Source: Mycobacterium sp. MBM | GTDB taxonomy: Bacteria; Actinomycetota; Actinomycetes; Mycobacteriales; Mycobacteriaceae | Direction of reading: 5' to 3' | Assembly: GCA_021648845.1 (NCBI GenBank) | Contig: JAKJHY010000005.1 | Location: 186,001-250,000 of the forward strand | Length of the DNA: 64,000 nt | Shown here: in pieces, positions 42,787-51,943 of the stretch | Layout: each line of letters starts with the position of its first letter | How positions within the stretch are numbered: position 1 is the first letter of the stretch | Program-made: the position numbers and the translations under genes | Notes under the pieces: generated by a model | The model's input: the letters and a program-made list of their open reading frames with translations, nothing else | Database searches by the model: none | Told to the model about the DNA's origin: nothing

Positions 42787-43834
42787 GCGCCCACGGTTCA
42801 GGCGGCGTCCACTGAGCGAGGATCTCGCGTCCGCGGCTCGGGTCCTTGGCCAAGTCCAAGGCTACGAACAGCGGTCGAGCCACGGGCCAGCTCCCTTCAG
42901 ATTCGCTGATCCGTACCCTCGCTGCGCATGTCGCCGCTAAAGGGGCGGCCTTCAACGTCGCTGCGCGCGTGCCCGGATCAGCGGCGGCGCCGAGCACCTG
43001 TGTGGCACGACGCAGAGTGCGCATGTCGGGAACATAGAAGTCGGGCGGATGGTCGGCGCGAAGCCCGACAGGCGCCCGATAGTATGCCGCCGCCGCGGTG
43101 TCCGTCAGTGCCCAGCCAGTTCCGGCGTTGATGTCGTCGTTAACGCGCAGCGCATCGCGAACTGCCCTGTCCCCCGGCGATGGCAACGAGGCGACATCCG
43201 CTGAGACCGGACGCCAAGCCGCCGCAAGACCCCAGAAAAGCTCCGGAATGGCCGGGATATGTTCGGTGTCAACTAAATTCGCGCGAAGAAGGCGCGCCAG
43301 AACTTCTGAAACAGTGCTGGGCGCCCTGCCGATTCGCTGAGCAAGCGAACGCACACCGACAGGCTGGCCCGGATTCGAGAGCAGTTCAACGGCGACTTCC
43401 AGGCCAGCTCGACCAGCGAACGGATCGTCACGAGCCGTCGCACCTCTGTTTACTGGCGGAATGTCGGCATGGACGTAGATCCCGGGTGCTGCCAGGTGCA
43501 GTCGACCGCGCAGATCCAACCATCCCCAGCCGGTGTTTTGCAGCATCGCGCGCGCATCTTCGGTGATCCGGTCGGCAACGAGCACGCCAACTACGGCCTT
43601 GCCAGCGCGGGTTCGGATTCGAGCAAGCTGATGCGCGTACTGGTCGAGCTGTCGCGGGAGCGCATCCGCCGACGCAAGCGTCCGATACTTGGCTTCGATG
43701 AGCAGGGTCTGGCCGTCAGGAGTTCGGACCTCGATATCTGCAGCGTCTCCAGCAGAGTCGATCAAACAGGCTGTCAGACCTGCCGCCTCAAGCGCGTCAA
43801 CAAGCGCGTGTTCTGCATCGGCTGCGCTCAACAC
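42776..43834 (-). CDS. HTH protein with PD-(D/E)XK-like N-terminus, AbiEi-like partner
   Basis: This is a 352-residue protein. GTG 43834 (VLSAADAEHAL) is preferred over the longer frame from 43879, whose first codons lie in the operator palindrome. Residues 33-49 read D-(13)-E-x-K (DIEV and IEAKYR), a PD-(D/E)XK nuclease-like signature. A winged helix follows at about 142-190 (VRSLAQRIGRAPSTVSEVL), then a C-terminal domain of unknown type. Position upstream of an AbiEii-like toxin, 11-nt overlap and a promoter palindrome suit an autoregulating antitoxin. Whether the nuclease-like domain is active is open. Confidence 0.65.
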   Translation of the reverse strand: MLSAADAEHALVDALEAAGLTACLIDSAGDAADIEVRTPDGQTLLIEAKYRTLASADALPRQLDQYAHQLARIRTRAGKAVVGVLVADRITEDARAMLQNTGWGWLDLRGRLHLAAPGIYVHADIPPVNRGATARDDPFAGRAGLEVAVELLSNPGQPVGVRSLAQRIGRAPSTVSEVLARLLRANLVDTEHIPAIPELFWGLAAAWRPVSADVASLPSPGDRAVRDALRVNDDINAGTGWALTDTAAAAYYRAPVGLRADHPPDFYVPDMRTLRRATQVLGAAADPGTRAATLKAAPLAATCAARVRISESEGSWPVARPLFVALDLAKDPSRGREILAQWTPPEPWARVW

Positions 43835-43851
43835 AAAATCATTATTTCTAA

Positions 43852-43885
43852 TGTTCGGTGTTCGGTCAATACCGAACACCGAACA
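43852..43885. promoter_or_regulatory. 15-bp perfect inverted repeat, antitoxin-type operator
   Basis: TGTTCGGTGTTCGGT (43852-43866) and its exact complement ACCGAACACCGAACA (43871-43885) flank CAAT. Each arm is itself a tandem of TGTTCGG, giving four half-sites. It lies 18 bp upstream of the chosen start of the HTH gene, as in self-repressing toxin-antitoxin operons. Confidence 0.7.
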
Positions 43886-43943
43886 GCTCCGGTACCCGGG
43901 GAACGCACTGGGGGTTCGGCCCGGTCTGACATATACCCGGTCT

Positions 43944-43977
43944 TGAATCAGTCACATGGCAGCATCTGAATCAGTCA
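43944..43977 (+). repeat. Pair of 11-bp direct repeats
   Basis: TGAATCAGTCA occurs at 43944-43954 and again at 43967-43977, 23 bp apart. The role is unknown; recombinase arm sites or replication iterons are possibilities. Confidence 0.5.
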
Positions 43978-44209
43978 ATTCGCGTCGTCGCCGCTCACCG
44001 CACACACGCAGATCGCTGGCCCAGCTCAATGATCTGTAGTTGAACCTCCGAAGTGAAGGCAGCGCTGAGCGGCACTGTTTAGGCCGCCCGTACGGCACCA
44101 TGTCTCAATACCTCGATGTGGGGACACCCAAGATGAACCGCATTTCATCAATGAGGCCGCGGTTGTCGTCAAACCCCGAACAGCCCGAACGAGCAGCGAA
44201 CACGAAAAT

Positions 44210-44233
44210 CCGCTCCAGTGCAGGAAGGAGCGG
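44210..44233 (-). terminator. Terminator downstream of tRNA-Ala
   Basis: CCGCTCC (44210-44216) and GGAGCGG (44227-44233) form a 7-bp stem with a 10-nt loop. A/T runs flank both sides (AAAAT and CTTTT). On the minus strand it follows the tRNA 3' end by 12 nt. Confidence 0.6.
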
Positions 44234-44286
44234 CTTTTCTACGGTGGAGCTAAGGGGATTCGAACCCCTGACCCCCACACTGCCAG
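44230..44286 (+). repeat. Direct repeat (att-like), tRNA-side copy
   Basis: This is the proximal copy of the 57-bp repeat. It overlaps the 3' half of the intact tRNA-Ala gene, which it reconstitutes. Confidence 0.85.
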
Positions 44287-44317
44287 TGTGGTGCGCTACC
44301 AACTGCGCCATAGCCCC
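44245..44317 (-). tRNA. tRNA-Ala (GGC)
   Basis: This is a 73-nt cloverleaf on the minus strand. The 5' acceptor GGGGCTA pairs with TAGCTCC. The anticodon arm CCACA-CTGGCAG-TGTGG gives anticodon GGC, the T-arm holds GTTCGAATC, and the discriminator is A. CCA is not encoded. It is the insertion target of the island to its left. Confidence 0.93.
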
Positions 44318-44373
44318 GTTTGTTGTGCTGTTGAAAGGTACACCACTGCCCCGCGCAGGTTCAAAACAGCTGG

Positions 44374-45642
44374 TCAGGGCACCTCCCCACCGGCCTCCGG
44401 GCCGAGTGGCCGGGCCGGGGTGTGCTCGGCGGGCGGCCGGCCGCGGGTTTCCGGGGCGAAGACCCAGCCCAGCGCCGCCACCAGCAGGATCGATCCGCTG
44501 ATGACGAATGCCCAGGAGAACGAGAAGTACTGCGCGATGAGTCCCACCAGCAGTGAGCCGCCGATCGAGCCGACGTCGGCCATCATCTGGAACGTCGCCA
44601 CCGCGGTTCCGCCGCGGGACTTGCTGCCCACCACATCGGCCACCGCGGCCTGCTGTGGGGAGACGAAGATGCCGGTCGCCGCGCCGGCGATATAGGCCGC
44701 GACCAGGAACACCGGCAGCGACACCGTGAAGCCCACGAGTGCGGTCGACACCGCGGCCAGGGTCAACCCGAAGATCAGCAGCCGGCGCCGCCCCAGCCGG
44801 TCGGACAGGTAGCCGCTGGGTATGACCACCGAGATGTTGCCCACCGCGAATGCGGTCAGCGCCAGCCCGGCCACCCCCGGGCTGCGGCCCAGCACCTCCA
44901 CGATGAACAGCGGAACCAGGGCGATACGCAGCCCGAACGACGCCCATCCGGTGGCGAAGTTGGACAGCAGCGCCGCCTTGTAGGCGCGGTGGCGCCACAC
45001 GGTGCGAAACGGTACCGGCGGGCCGTCATCCCCGTCCGAGTCGCCGATCACCGTCGAGTGGCGCAGGCTGATGAACACCACGGCCGCGGCGACCAGCAGC
45101 GCGGCCCCGTAGATGAGGAAGGGCGCGGCCAGGCCGAGCCCGGCGGTGAGCGCCCCCAGGATCGGCCCGCCGACCGAGCCGATCATGAAACCCGAGGAGA
45201 ACAGCCCGGCCACCCGGCCCCGGGCATCCGGTGGCGAGATCCGAATCATCAGCCCCAGCGAGGACACCGTGAACATCGCCGACCCGATACCGCCGAGCGA
45301 GCGGAACAACAACAGCTGCCAATAGGAGTCGGCCAGCGCACAGGCGGCCGTCGACACCGCGACGATGATCAGCCCACTGATATAGACCCGGCGCTCCCCC
45401 AGGCGTTGGACCAGGAAACCGGCCGGCGGCGCACCGACCAGACGCATGACGGCGAACGCCGTGATGACGAAGGTGGCCGCGGCGATGCTGACGCCGAAGT
45501 GCCGCGCGTACTGCGGCAGGACCGGTGCGACGACGCCGTACCCCAGCGCCACCACGAAATTCGCGGCGACCAGGACCCACACCTCGCGCGGTAACCGCGG
45601 CCTGGATCGGGTGCTGCAGTCGCCTTCGGCAGCAGAGCTCAC
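44374..45642 (-). CDS. Major facilitator superfamily transporter
   Basis: This is a 422-residue protein with about 12 hydrophobic helices in two halves. The loop-2 motif is [16 protein letters not shown] and its counterpart in the second half is [19 protein letters not shown] 45642 overlaps the phosphoglucomutase stop (GTGA). It resembles drug/metabolite efflux carriers of the DHA1 type. The substrate is unknown, though coupling to pgm could suggest a sugar-linked role. Confidence 0.9.
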   Translation of the reverse strand: MSSAAEGDCSTRSRPRLPREVWVLVAANFVVALGYGVVAPVLPQYARHFGVSIAAATFVITAFAVMRLVGAPPAGFLVQRLGERRVYISGLIIVAVSTAACALADSYWQLLLFRSLGGIGSAMFTVSSLGLMIRISPPDARGRVAGLFSSGFMIGSVGGPILGALTAGLGLAAPFLIYGAALLVAAAVVFISLRHSTVIGDSDGDDGPPVPFRTVWRHRAYKAALLSNFATGWASFGLRIALVPLFIVEVLGRSPGVAGLALTAFAVGNISVVIPSGYLSDRLGRRRLLIFGLTLAAVSTALVGFTVSLPVFLVAAYIAGAATGIFVSPQQAAVADVVGSKSRGGTAVATFQMMADVGSIGGSLLVGLIAQYFSFSWAFVISGSILLVAALGWVFAPETRGRPPAEHTPARPLGPEAGGEVP

Positions 45643-47273
45643 CCGATGACTGTATTGACCACCGATTTGGCGGCCTCCTGCACCTGCGCCAGATGCTCGG
45701 GACCCAGGAACGACTCGGCGTAGATCTTGTACACGTCCTCGGTGCCCGACGGTCGTGCCGCGAACCACGCGTTCTCGGTGGTCACCTTGAGCCCGCCCAG
45801 CGCCGCGCCGTTCCCTGGTGCGGCGGTGAGCTTGGCGACGATCGGCTCGCCGGCCAGTTCGGTGGCGCTCACCTGGTCGGCGGACAGTTTCGCCAGCCGT
45901 GCCTTCTGGTCCCGGTTGGCCGGTGCGTCGATGCGGGCATAGGTCGGCGCGCCGTAGCGCTCGGCCAACTCGGCGTAGCGCTGCGAGGGTGTGGAGCCGG
46001 TGACCGCGAGTATCTCCGAGGCCAGCAAGGCCAGGATGATGCCGTCCTTGTCGGTGGTCCAGGTCGACCCGTCGGTGCGCAGGAAGGATGCGCCCGCACT
46101 CTCTTCACCGCCGAAACCGATTGTGCCGGTGACCAATCCGTCGACGAACCATTTGAAGCCGACCGGCACCTCCACCAGCTGTCGGTCCAGCCCGCCGACC
46201 ACCCGGTCGATGATCGAACTGCTCACCGCGGTCTTACCGACCGCGGTGTCCGGCGACCAGCCGGTCCGATGGGTGTACAGGTAGTCGATGGCCACCGCCA
46301 GGTAGTGGTTGGGGTTCATCAGCCCGCCGTCGGGGGTGACGATGCCGTGCCGGTCGGAGTCGGCGTCGTTACCGGTGGCGATCTGATAGCTGTCCCGGTT
46401 GGCAATCAGCGAGGCCATCGCGTTCGGGGAACTGCAGTCCATCCGGATCTTGCCGTCGGTATCCAGGGTCATGAACCGCCAGGTGGCGTCGACCAGCGGA
46501 TTGACCACCGTCAGATCCAAATTGTGGGTTTCGGCGATCGCCGCCCAGTAGTCGACGCTGGCCCCGCCCAGCGGGTCGGCACCGATGCGCACGCCCTGCG
46601 CGCGGATGGCGTGCAGATCGACCACATTCGGCAGGTCGGCGACATAGGCATTGAGGTAGTCGTGGCGCTCGGCGACCTGCAGGGCGCGCGAGAGCGGGAC
46701 CCGCTTCACCGCCCGGATGCCTTCGCGCAGAATCTCGTTGGCCCGCTTGGCGATCACGCTCGTGGCGTCGCTGTCGGCGGGCCCGCCGTTGGGCGGGTTG
46801 TACTTGAAGCCGCCGTCGCGCGGCGGATTGTGCGACGGGGTGACGACGATCCCGTCGGCCAGGTCGGTGTCGCGGCCGCGGTTGAAGGTGAGGATGGCGT
46901 GGCTGACGGCCGGGGTCGGGGTGTAGCGGTCGGCGGCGTCGATCATCGCGACGACATCGTTGGCGGCGAGCACCTCCAGCGCCGACACCCAGGCCGGTTC
47001 GCTGAGCGCGTGGGTGTCGCGGCCGATGAACAACGGGCCGGTGGTGCCCTGCGCGGCGCGATACTCCACGATCGCCTGGGTGGTGGCCAGGATGTGCGCC
47101 TCGTTGAAGGCCCCGTCCAGCGCGGACCCGCGGTGCCCGGACGTCCCGAACACCACCTGCTGGGCAATGTCATCGGGGTCGGGTTGCACCGTGTAATACG
47201 CGGTGACGAGGTGTGCGAGGTCGACGAGATCTTCGGGCTGGGCCGGCTGACCGGCTCGCGGATTGGCCACCAT
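45639..47273 (-). CDS. pgm: Phosphoglucomutase (alpha-D-glucose phosphate-specific)
   Basis: This is a 544-residue enzyme interconverting glucose-1- and glucose-6-phosphate in the cytosol, feeding glycogen, trehalose and cell-wall precursors. [11 protein letters not shown] is near the N-terminus, the phosphoserine loop is [12 protein letters not shown], the metal site [10 protein letters not shown], and [14 protein letters not shown] is the C-terminal phosphate-binding loop. The length matches the family. The MFS gene is translationally coupled downstream. Confidence 0.96.
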   Translation of the reverse strand: MVANPRAGQPAQPEDLVDLAHLVTAYYTVQPDPDDIAQQVVFGTSGHRGSALDGAFNEAHILATTQAIVEYRAAQGTTGPLFIGRDTHALSEPAWVSALEVLAANDVVAMIDAADRYTPTPAVSHAILTFNRGRDTDLADGIVVTPSHNPPRDGGFKYNPPNGGPADSDATSVIAKRANEILREGIRAVKRVPLSRALQVAERHDYLNAYVADLPNVVDLHAIRAQGVRIGADPLGGASVDYWAAIAETHNLDLTVVNPLVDATWRFMTLDTDGKIRMDCSSPNAMASLIANRDSYQIATGNDADSDRHGIVTPDGGLMNPNHYLAVAIDYLYTHRTGWSPDTAVGKTAVSSSIIDRVVGGLDRQLVEVPVGFKWFVDGLVTGTIGFGGEESAGASFLRTDGSTWTTDKDGIILALLASEILAVTGSTPSQRYAELAERYGAPTYARIDAPANRDQKARLAKLSADQVSATELAGEPIVAKLTAAPGNGAALGGLKVTTENAWFAARPSGTEDVYKIYAESFLGPEHLAQVQEAAKSVVNTVIG

Positions 47274-47368
47274 GACACCATCCTGTCTTACCCGCGGCGC
47301 CGGTGTCTCGTCGTAGCCCCAAGCCCGTCACAAGTTCGCCGCAAGTGGACACCGTCAAGGTGATCACC

Positions 47369-48040
47369 ATGAACAGCTCCGAACCACGACCCCAACTTCT
47401 GACGCGGGAACCCGATCTCAGCGGCATCATGCTGGCCCACCGCGCCATGCTGGCCGATATCGGCCGCCTCGCCGACCTGACGGCCGCGATCGCGCAACGC
47501 CGCACACCGTGTGCGGTCAAGCGCGCCCGCGCCATCACCCGCTATCTGGATCTGATATGCGAGTCGATCCACCATCACCACCGCATGGAAGACGACGTGC
47601 TGCTGCCCGTGATCGCGTCCTCGGCGACCGGCCTGGTCGACCTGACCGAACTCACCGAGGATCACGCCGCCCTCGACCCGCGGCTGGACCGGCTGCGCGA
47701 GCACGCCGCCGCCTTCGGGCGATGCGGCGATCCCGAGATGGCCCGGCCGCTGGCCGCCGGCCTGGCCGACCTACACCGGCTCCTGCAGGCCCATATCGCC
47801 GACGAGGAGCGCGAGCTGTTCCCGGTCATCCGCCGCCACGTCACGGCGACGGACTGGGAAGCCGTCGAGACCGCGGCCCGCAAGACCGGGCGGCTGGGCT
47901 TCGACGGGCCGCGGATCCTGGCGGTGGCCACCGACGAAGAACGCACCAAGATCGCCGCCACGGTGCCCGGTCCGCTGATGCTGCTGCTGGGCTACCTCAC
48001 CCGGCGGCACCGACGGTTGGACCGCGCCGTGTTCGGCTGA
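47369..48040 (+). CDS. Hemerythrin (HHE)-like protein
   Basis: This is a 223-residue all-helical protein. ATG 47369 follows AAGGTGA at a good distance; the frame from 47303 is upstream sequence. Candidate di-iron ligands are His in LAHRAML, HHHHRMEDDVLLP, EDHAALD and HIADEERELFP, giving two four-helix HHE segments. Relatives sense or bind O2/NO/iron. It is transcribed alone, divergent from pgm, and ends at a strong terminator. Confidence 0.85.
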   Translation: MNSSEPRPQLLTREPDLSGIMLAHRAMLADIGRLADLTAAIAQRRTPCAVKRARAITRYLDLICESIHHHHRMEDDVLLPVIASSATGLVDLTELTEDHAALDPRLDRLREHAAAFGRCGDPEMARPLAAGLADLHRLLQAHIADEERELFPVIRRHVTATDWEAVETAARKTGRLGFDGPRILAVATDEERTKIAATVPGPLMLLLGYLTRRHRRLDRAVFG

Positions 48041-48053
48041 CCGTCTGCCGCCT

Positions 48054-48115
48054 GGCGAAACTCGCGTGCCCGTCGTCCCCGCGGCGAAAATCATTACCGG
48101 TACGCGAGTTTCGCC
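48054..48115. terminator. Bidirectional terminator hairpin
   Basis: GGCGAAACTCGCGT (48054-48067) pairs perfectly with 48102-48115. The stem extends three more pairs with one G-T wobble. It lies between convergent genes and should terminate both. Confidence 0.65.
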
Positions 48116-48123
48116 GGTGAGAT

Positions 48124-51100
48124 TCAACCGATGAGAGCCTGGGCCTGCGCGGCCAGCCGACGGGTCAACTCCTCGGCCGCCCCCCGGTAGCGCAGCGCGC
48201 CCGCGGTGTCACCGGTGGCCTCGGCGACGGCGGCCAGCGCCGCATCCACCGGTCCGGTCAGCAGTGTCCCGTTGTCCAGTCCGGCGAAACGCCCCGAGTA
48301 GGGCAACAGCTCGACGGCGGTCCCGGTCGCGGTCTCCAGATCGCCCATGGCGACGGCGGCGTGTACCCGCAACGTCGCCATCGCGACGAAATAGAAGGAC
48401 CTTTCGATCGGTATGCGCTGCGCCCAGACCTGACGGGCCTCTTCGGTCCTGCCGGCCTGGTGCAAAGCGAGTGCGGCACCATCGGCAATGATCTTGGACA
48501 CGTGGCGATGCACCGCGACCAGCTCGTCGGCCATCGGGGCGAGGCTGCCGCGGACCAAGTTCGCGCTGACCCGGCCGACGATACCGATGTGTGCGCCGTT
48601 GGCCACCCCGTATTCGGCGAGCTTCGCCGCGACCGCGGCATAGGCCAGCTCGCCCTCATCGGGCCGGCCGGCCAGCACCGCAAGCTGCGCGCCGAACGCG
48701 TCGAGCACGCCGAGCAGGAAGCCCAGCTGTCCGGTCCCTGCGCGCGCCACCGCCTGGTCGGCATGCGCCGCCGCACCCGCCAGGTCCGAATGCCCGGATG
48801 CGTCGAGGAACGCGAACCAGTGCGCCACCGCCTGGTAATCGACGGCATCATGGGTTTCGGCAATCGAGATCAGCTCGGAAACAACGGATTCACGGTCATG
48901 AGCAAGGTCAGGGCCGAGGCATGCGAACGCGCGTGCGTTCAGCGCAGCGCACAGTAACCGCTGGTGGCCGACGGGATCCTGCGCGTACACCGTGCGGGCG
49001 ATCCGCAACGCCTCCTCGACCGCGGAAAGGGCCGAATCGTGCTGCACACCCTCCAGTTCGGTGAACAGCGTCAGCAGCAGCCGGGCGCGCACAGCTGCGG
49101 GCTGCGCGCGGCTCAGCACCCGGCGCAACGGATCGACGATGGCGTGGTCGATCAGGTCACCGGCCCGCACCCGCCACACCAGGGGACTGTCCGCCGCGGT
49201 CAGCGCACGCACCGCCAGATCATCATGGTCGCCGACTGCCACCATGGTGTGGTGCAACTGTTCGCGGGAGCCGAGCGCATCCCCGGCTTGGGCGAGGGAA
49301 GCAATGAGACCACAGCGGGCGGGCACCGTCACCGGGTGATCCGCTCCGCAGAGCTCGAACATGCTTACCGCGGCCCGCCATTGACGCGCGGCCTCCACCG
49401 GAGCCCCGACGGCGTCGGCTTCCGCCGCTGCGGTCATCGCGAAACCCGCTGCATCGGAGGCATTCTCGGGTGTCGCAGCGGCGATGGCATGGTAAGCCAG
49501 CGACGCCGAGTCCGCCCCGCTACCCGGTAACCGCAGCAGCTCCAGCGCGGCGGCGTGCAACCGGGAGCGGCGCAGTACCGAGGTGTCGTCGTAGAGCGTA
49601 TCTCGGATCAGGTTGTGCGCGAAACGGATCCGACCGGGGGCCGGTTCTTCGAGCAGGCCGGCCAGCACCGCGGGCTCCAGCGCATCCAGGAGTTCGTCAT
49701 CATCGCTTCGAGCCAGCGCGGCCAGCACGGTGATGTCGATCTCGCGGCCCAGCACCGCCGCCTGACGCAGCGCGGTCGAGGTCTGCGGTGGCAGCCGGGC
49801 CAGTCGGCGCCGGATCACGTCACCGACCCCGACCGGGATCCCGGCGTGCGCGGCATCGACACCCTCGGCGACCATCAGCCTGGCGAGTTCGCGGACGAAC
49901 AACGGGTTACCCCCGGTGCGTTCCCGCAGCAACTGCAACGTTTCCCGGGTCACCGCGGGCAGGCCGCAGTCGGTGGCCAACTCGGTGAGCGCGACCTCGT
50001 CGAGGCCCGACAGGATCAGATGCGCGGCAGTGTGGTTGGCCAGCGCGGCCCGGGCCTGGCCCAGTTCGGCACCCGATTCCGAGGGGCGGTAGGTGCCGAT
50101 GACGAGCAGCCGCGCGGCGCCGAGCCGGTCGGCGATCAGTCGCAGCAACTCCAGCGTCAGGCCGTCGGTGCGGTGCAGATCATCGAGCACAATGAGCAGT
50201 GGTGCGCGTTCGGCGGCCTGCCCCATCACCTCGGCCAGGGCGTGCGCGATCCAGAACACCGTGCCCTCGGCGGTCTGCCCCGTGGTCCCCCGACCGTCAT
50301 GTAGCAGCGGAGCCAACGCGGCGGACTGACGAGGTTCCATTGCCGCGGTGAAGTTTTCCAGTATCTCCGTCCACGCCCAGCCGGGCGGCGCACCGTCGAC
50401 CTCGGGGCTACGCCCGGCGACCACCGTCCAGCCGGCGGCACGTAACCGGGTTGCGGCCGCCTCGACCAGGGTGGTCTTGCCGGCGCCGGCCTCACCGCCG
50501 ATCCACACCACCCGCAGCCCGGCGCGGGTGGCGCCGGCCGCCGCGTCGATCGCGGTGAGTTCGGCGCTGCGCCCGCGGGTCGGGCTGTCCGCCGAGACCG
50601 CGGGCGGCGCCGACACCGGCACCGGGGTGGCGACGATCGGCTGCAGGTGCTCGGCGTGGTTCAGGATGTCGCGTTCCAGATTCCGAAGCGCCCGGCAGGG
50701 CTCGAGTCCCAGTTCTTCGGTCAGGTAGGTGCTGCTGCGCCGCAGCACATCCAGGGCCGCGGACTGCTGGCCGCCGCGGTACCGCGCTACTGCGAGCAGG
50801 CAGGCGGCAACCTCCCGATCCGGATGATCACGCACGTGCGGTTCCAACACCCGGGCCACCACGGCGTGGTGCCCGATCGCGGAGTGTGCGGCGGCGTGCG
50901 CTTCGGTGAGCGACAGCCGTAGCTCAGCCAGGCGCGCCACTTCGGGGGCCGCCCACAGCGCGTCACGCACCTCGACGTAGGGGTCACCGGACCACGCGGC
51001 GACGACATCGTCGAGCAGGCGCGCCCGCTCCTGCGGGTCACCGTGCTGTTCGGCCGCGGCGATGGCGGCCTCCAGTGCCCATACGTCGACGGCGCCTTCC

Positions 51101-51417
51101 GGCAGTCGCAGGCAGTATCCGGGGGCAGCGCTGACGATCACGCGGGCCGCGGCGCGACGGGCGCGGCCCGGTTCCAGCACCCGGCGCAGATGCGAGATGT
51201 AGGCCTGCAGTGCCGCAAGTGCCTTCGGCGGCGGCTCACCGGCCCACAGGTCCTCGATCAGCCGGTCGACCGACACCACCTCGCCGTGTGCCAGCACCAA
51301 CCGGATGAGTACGGACCGCTGTTTGGGCCCGGCCAGATCGACCTGCCGCTCGTCGACCCACGCCCGCGCCGGACCGAGTACGGAGATCCGCACCGCCGAA
51401 GCGTCCTGCGCAGTCAT
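48124..51417 (-). CDS. Large SARP/AfsR-like regulator with BTAD and AAA ATPase domains
   Basis: This is a 1,097-residue protein. An OmpR-type winged helix lies at about 10-105 (LAGPKQRSVLIRLVLAHGEVVSVDRLIEDLW), BTAD helices at about 108-250, and an ATPase from about 285 with Walker A GGEAGAGKTT (308-317) and Walker B LLIVLDDLHR. A long helical, TPR-like C-terminus follows. There is no C-terminal LuxR HTH, so DNA binding rests on the N-terminus. It starts 256 bp from mbtL in the opposite direction; control of the mbt-2 genes is possible but unproven. Confidence 0.88.
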   Translation of the reverse strand: MTAQDASAVRISVLGPARAWVDERQVDLAGPKQRSVLIRLVLAHGEVVSVDRLIEDLWAGEPPPKALAALQAYISHLRRVLEPGRARRAAARVIVSAAPGYCLRLPEGAVDVWALEAAIAAAEQHGDPQERARLLDDVVAAWSGDPYVEVRDALWAAPEVARLAELRLSLTEAHAAAHSAIGHHAVVARVLEPHVRDHPDREVAACLLAVARYRGGQQSAALDVLRRSSTYLTEELGLEPCRALRNLERDILNHAEHLQPIVATPVPVSAPPAVSADSPTRGRSAELTAIDAAAGATRAGLRVVWIGGEAGAGKTTLVEAAATRLRAAGWTVVAGRSPEVDGAPPGWAWTEILENFTAAMEPRQSAALAPLLHDGRGTTGQTAEGTVFWIAHALAEVMGQAAERAPLLIVLDDLHRTDGLTLELLRLIADRLGAARLLVIGTYRPSESGAELGQARAALANHTAAHLILSGLDEVALTELATDCGLPAVTRETLQLLRERTGGNPLFVRELARLMVAEGVDAAHAGIPVGVGDVIRRRLARLPPQTSTALRQAAVLGREIDITVLAALARSDDDELLDALEPAVLAGLLEEPAPGRIRFAHNLIRDTLYDDTSVLRRSRLHAAALELLRLPGSGADSASLAYHAIAAATPENASDAAGFAMTAAAEADAVGAPVEAARQWRAAVSMFELCGADHPVTVPARCGLIASLAQAGDALGSREQLHHTMVAVGDHDDLAVRALTAADSPLVWRVRAGDLIDHAIVDPLRRVLSRAQPAAVRARLLLTLFTELEGVQHDSALSAVEEALRIARTVYAQDPVGHQRLLCAALNARAFACLGPDLAHDRESVVSELISIAETHDAVDYQAVAHWFAFLDASGHSDLAGAAAHADQAVARAGTGQLGFLLGVLDAFGAQLAVLAGRPDEGELAYAAVAAKLAEYGVANGAHIGIVGRVSANLVRGSLAPMADELVAVHRHVSKIIADGAALALHQAGRTEEARQVWAQRIPIERSFYFVAMATLRVHAAVAMGDLETATGTAVELLPYSGRFAGLDNGTLLTGPVDAALAAVAEATGDTAGALRYRGAAEELTRRLAAQAQALIG

Positions 51418-51625
51418 GGTGTGCCGACTTTATCCGCACTGCCGCCGGCCACGCACTCCGCGGTGAGGTCCTCGTCACAACCGTCGCGCTCGACGCCCTG
51501 CCCGGTTCGCCGCGGGCGTCGGTCCGGCCGGCGCAAGGCGTGCTCACCAGCGAGGTTTTGCCCGCGCGGGTGGCGATCGACAACGGCTGACCAGACCGGC
51601 GGGCGGACACGACGATGCGGCTATC

Positions 51626-51644
51626 TTCGGTAAGCCTACCCTGA
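51626..51644. promoter_or_regulatory. IdeR-type iron box upstream of mbtL
   Basis: TTCGGTAAGCCTACCCTGA, read on the minus strand, matches the IdeR consensus TTAGGTTAGGCTAACCTAA at 15 of 19 positions. It lies 29 bp before the mbtL ATG, as expected for iron-repressed mycobactin genes. A second inverted repeat, CCTGAG-n6-CTCAGG (51640-51657), overlaps its right edge. Confidence 0.75.
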
Positions 51645-51673
51645 GTAAATTCTCAGGTGTAGGGTCGCCGGAC

Positions 51674-51943
51674 ATGGAAATGTCACATCCCGAAGCGGTC
51701 AAACCAGAGCTGCTGGCCATCCTGCGCGACGATCTGAACATCGACGTCAGCCGGGTATCCCGGGACTCCCGGCTGGTCGACGATGTCGGCATGGATTCGG
51801 TGGCCTTCGCCGTCGGCATGGTCGCCATCGAGGACCGTCTGGGTGCCGCACTTTCCGAGGAAGATCTGCTGAGCTGTGAGACCCTCGGCGACCTGGAGAG
51901 CGCGGTCCTGGCGAAACTGCCTGCGGATGAGGCGAATTCGTGA
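51674..51943 (+). CDS. mbtL: Acyl carrier protein MbtL
   Basis: This is an 89-residue carrier protein. The phosphopantetheine attachment serine lies in [10 protein letters not shown]. In mycobactin synthesis it carries the fatty acyl chain that will be added to the central lysine. The next gene starts within its stop (GTGA). The iron box upstream predicts induction under iron starvation. Confidence 0.9.
   Translation: MEMSHPEAVKPELLAILRDDLNIDVSRVSRDSRLVDDVGMDSVAFAVGMVAIEDRLGAALSEEDLLSCETLGDLESAVLAKLPADEANS

Larger units (their letters stand above)
41872..44229. mobile_element. Small tRNA-Ala-integrated genomic island
   Basis: The DNA between the 57-bp direct repeats holds one two-gene operon and about 0.5 kb of non-coding DNA. 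Its layout is canonical for tRNA-targeted integration: intact tRNA at one end, 3' fragment at the other, with the element on the tRNA 3' side. No integrase, excisionase or transposase is visible, so it is either a remnant or an element mobilised in trans. The non-coding part is less GC-rich than the flanks. Confidence 0.75.
43835..44229. other. Non-coding part of the island
   Basis: No gene is seen. The stretch holds the operon promoter with its 15-bp inverted repeat (43852-43885), two 11-bp direct repeats (43944-43977) and the tRNA terminator (44210-44233). Short frames near 44040-44500 overlap the tRNA and are not credible. Confidence 0.6.

Noticed and set aside
41872..44229. Integrase or transposase inside the island
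   Set aside because: Both strands were read for tyrosine or serine recombinase motifs and IS ends; none is present.
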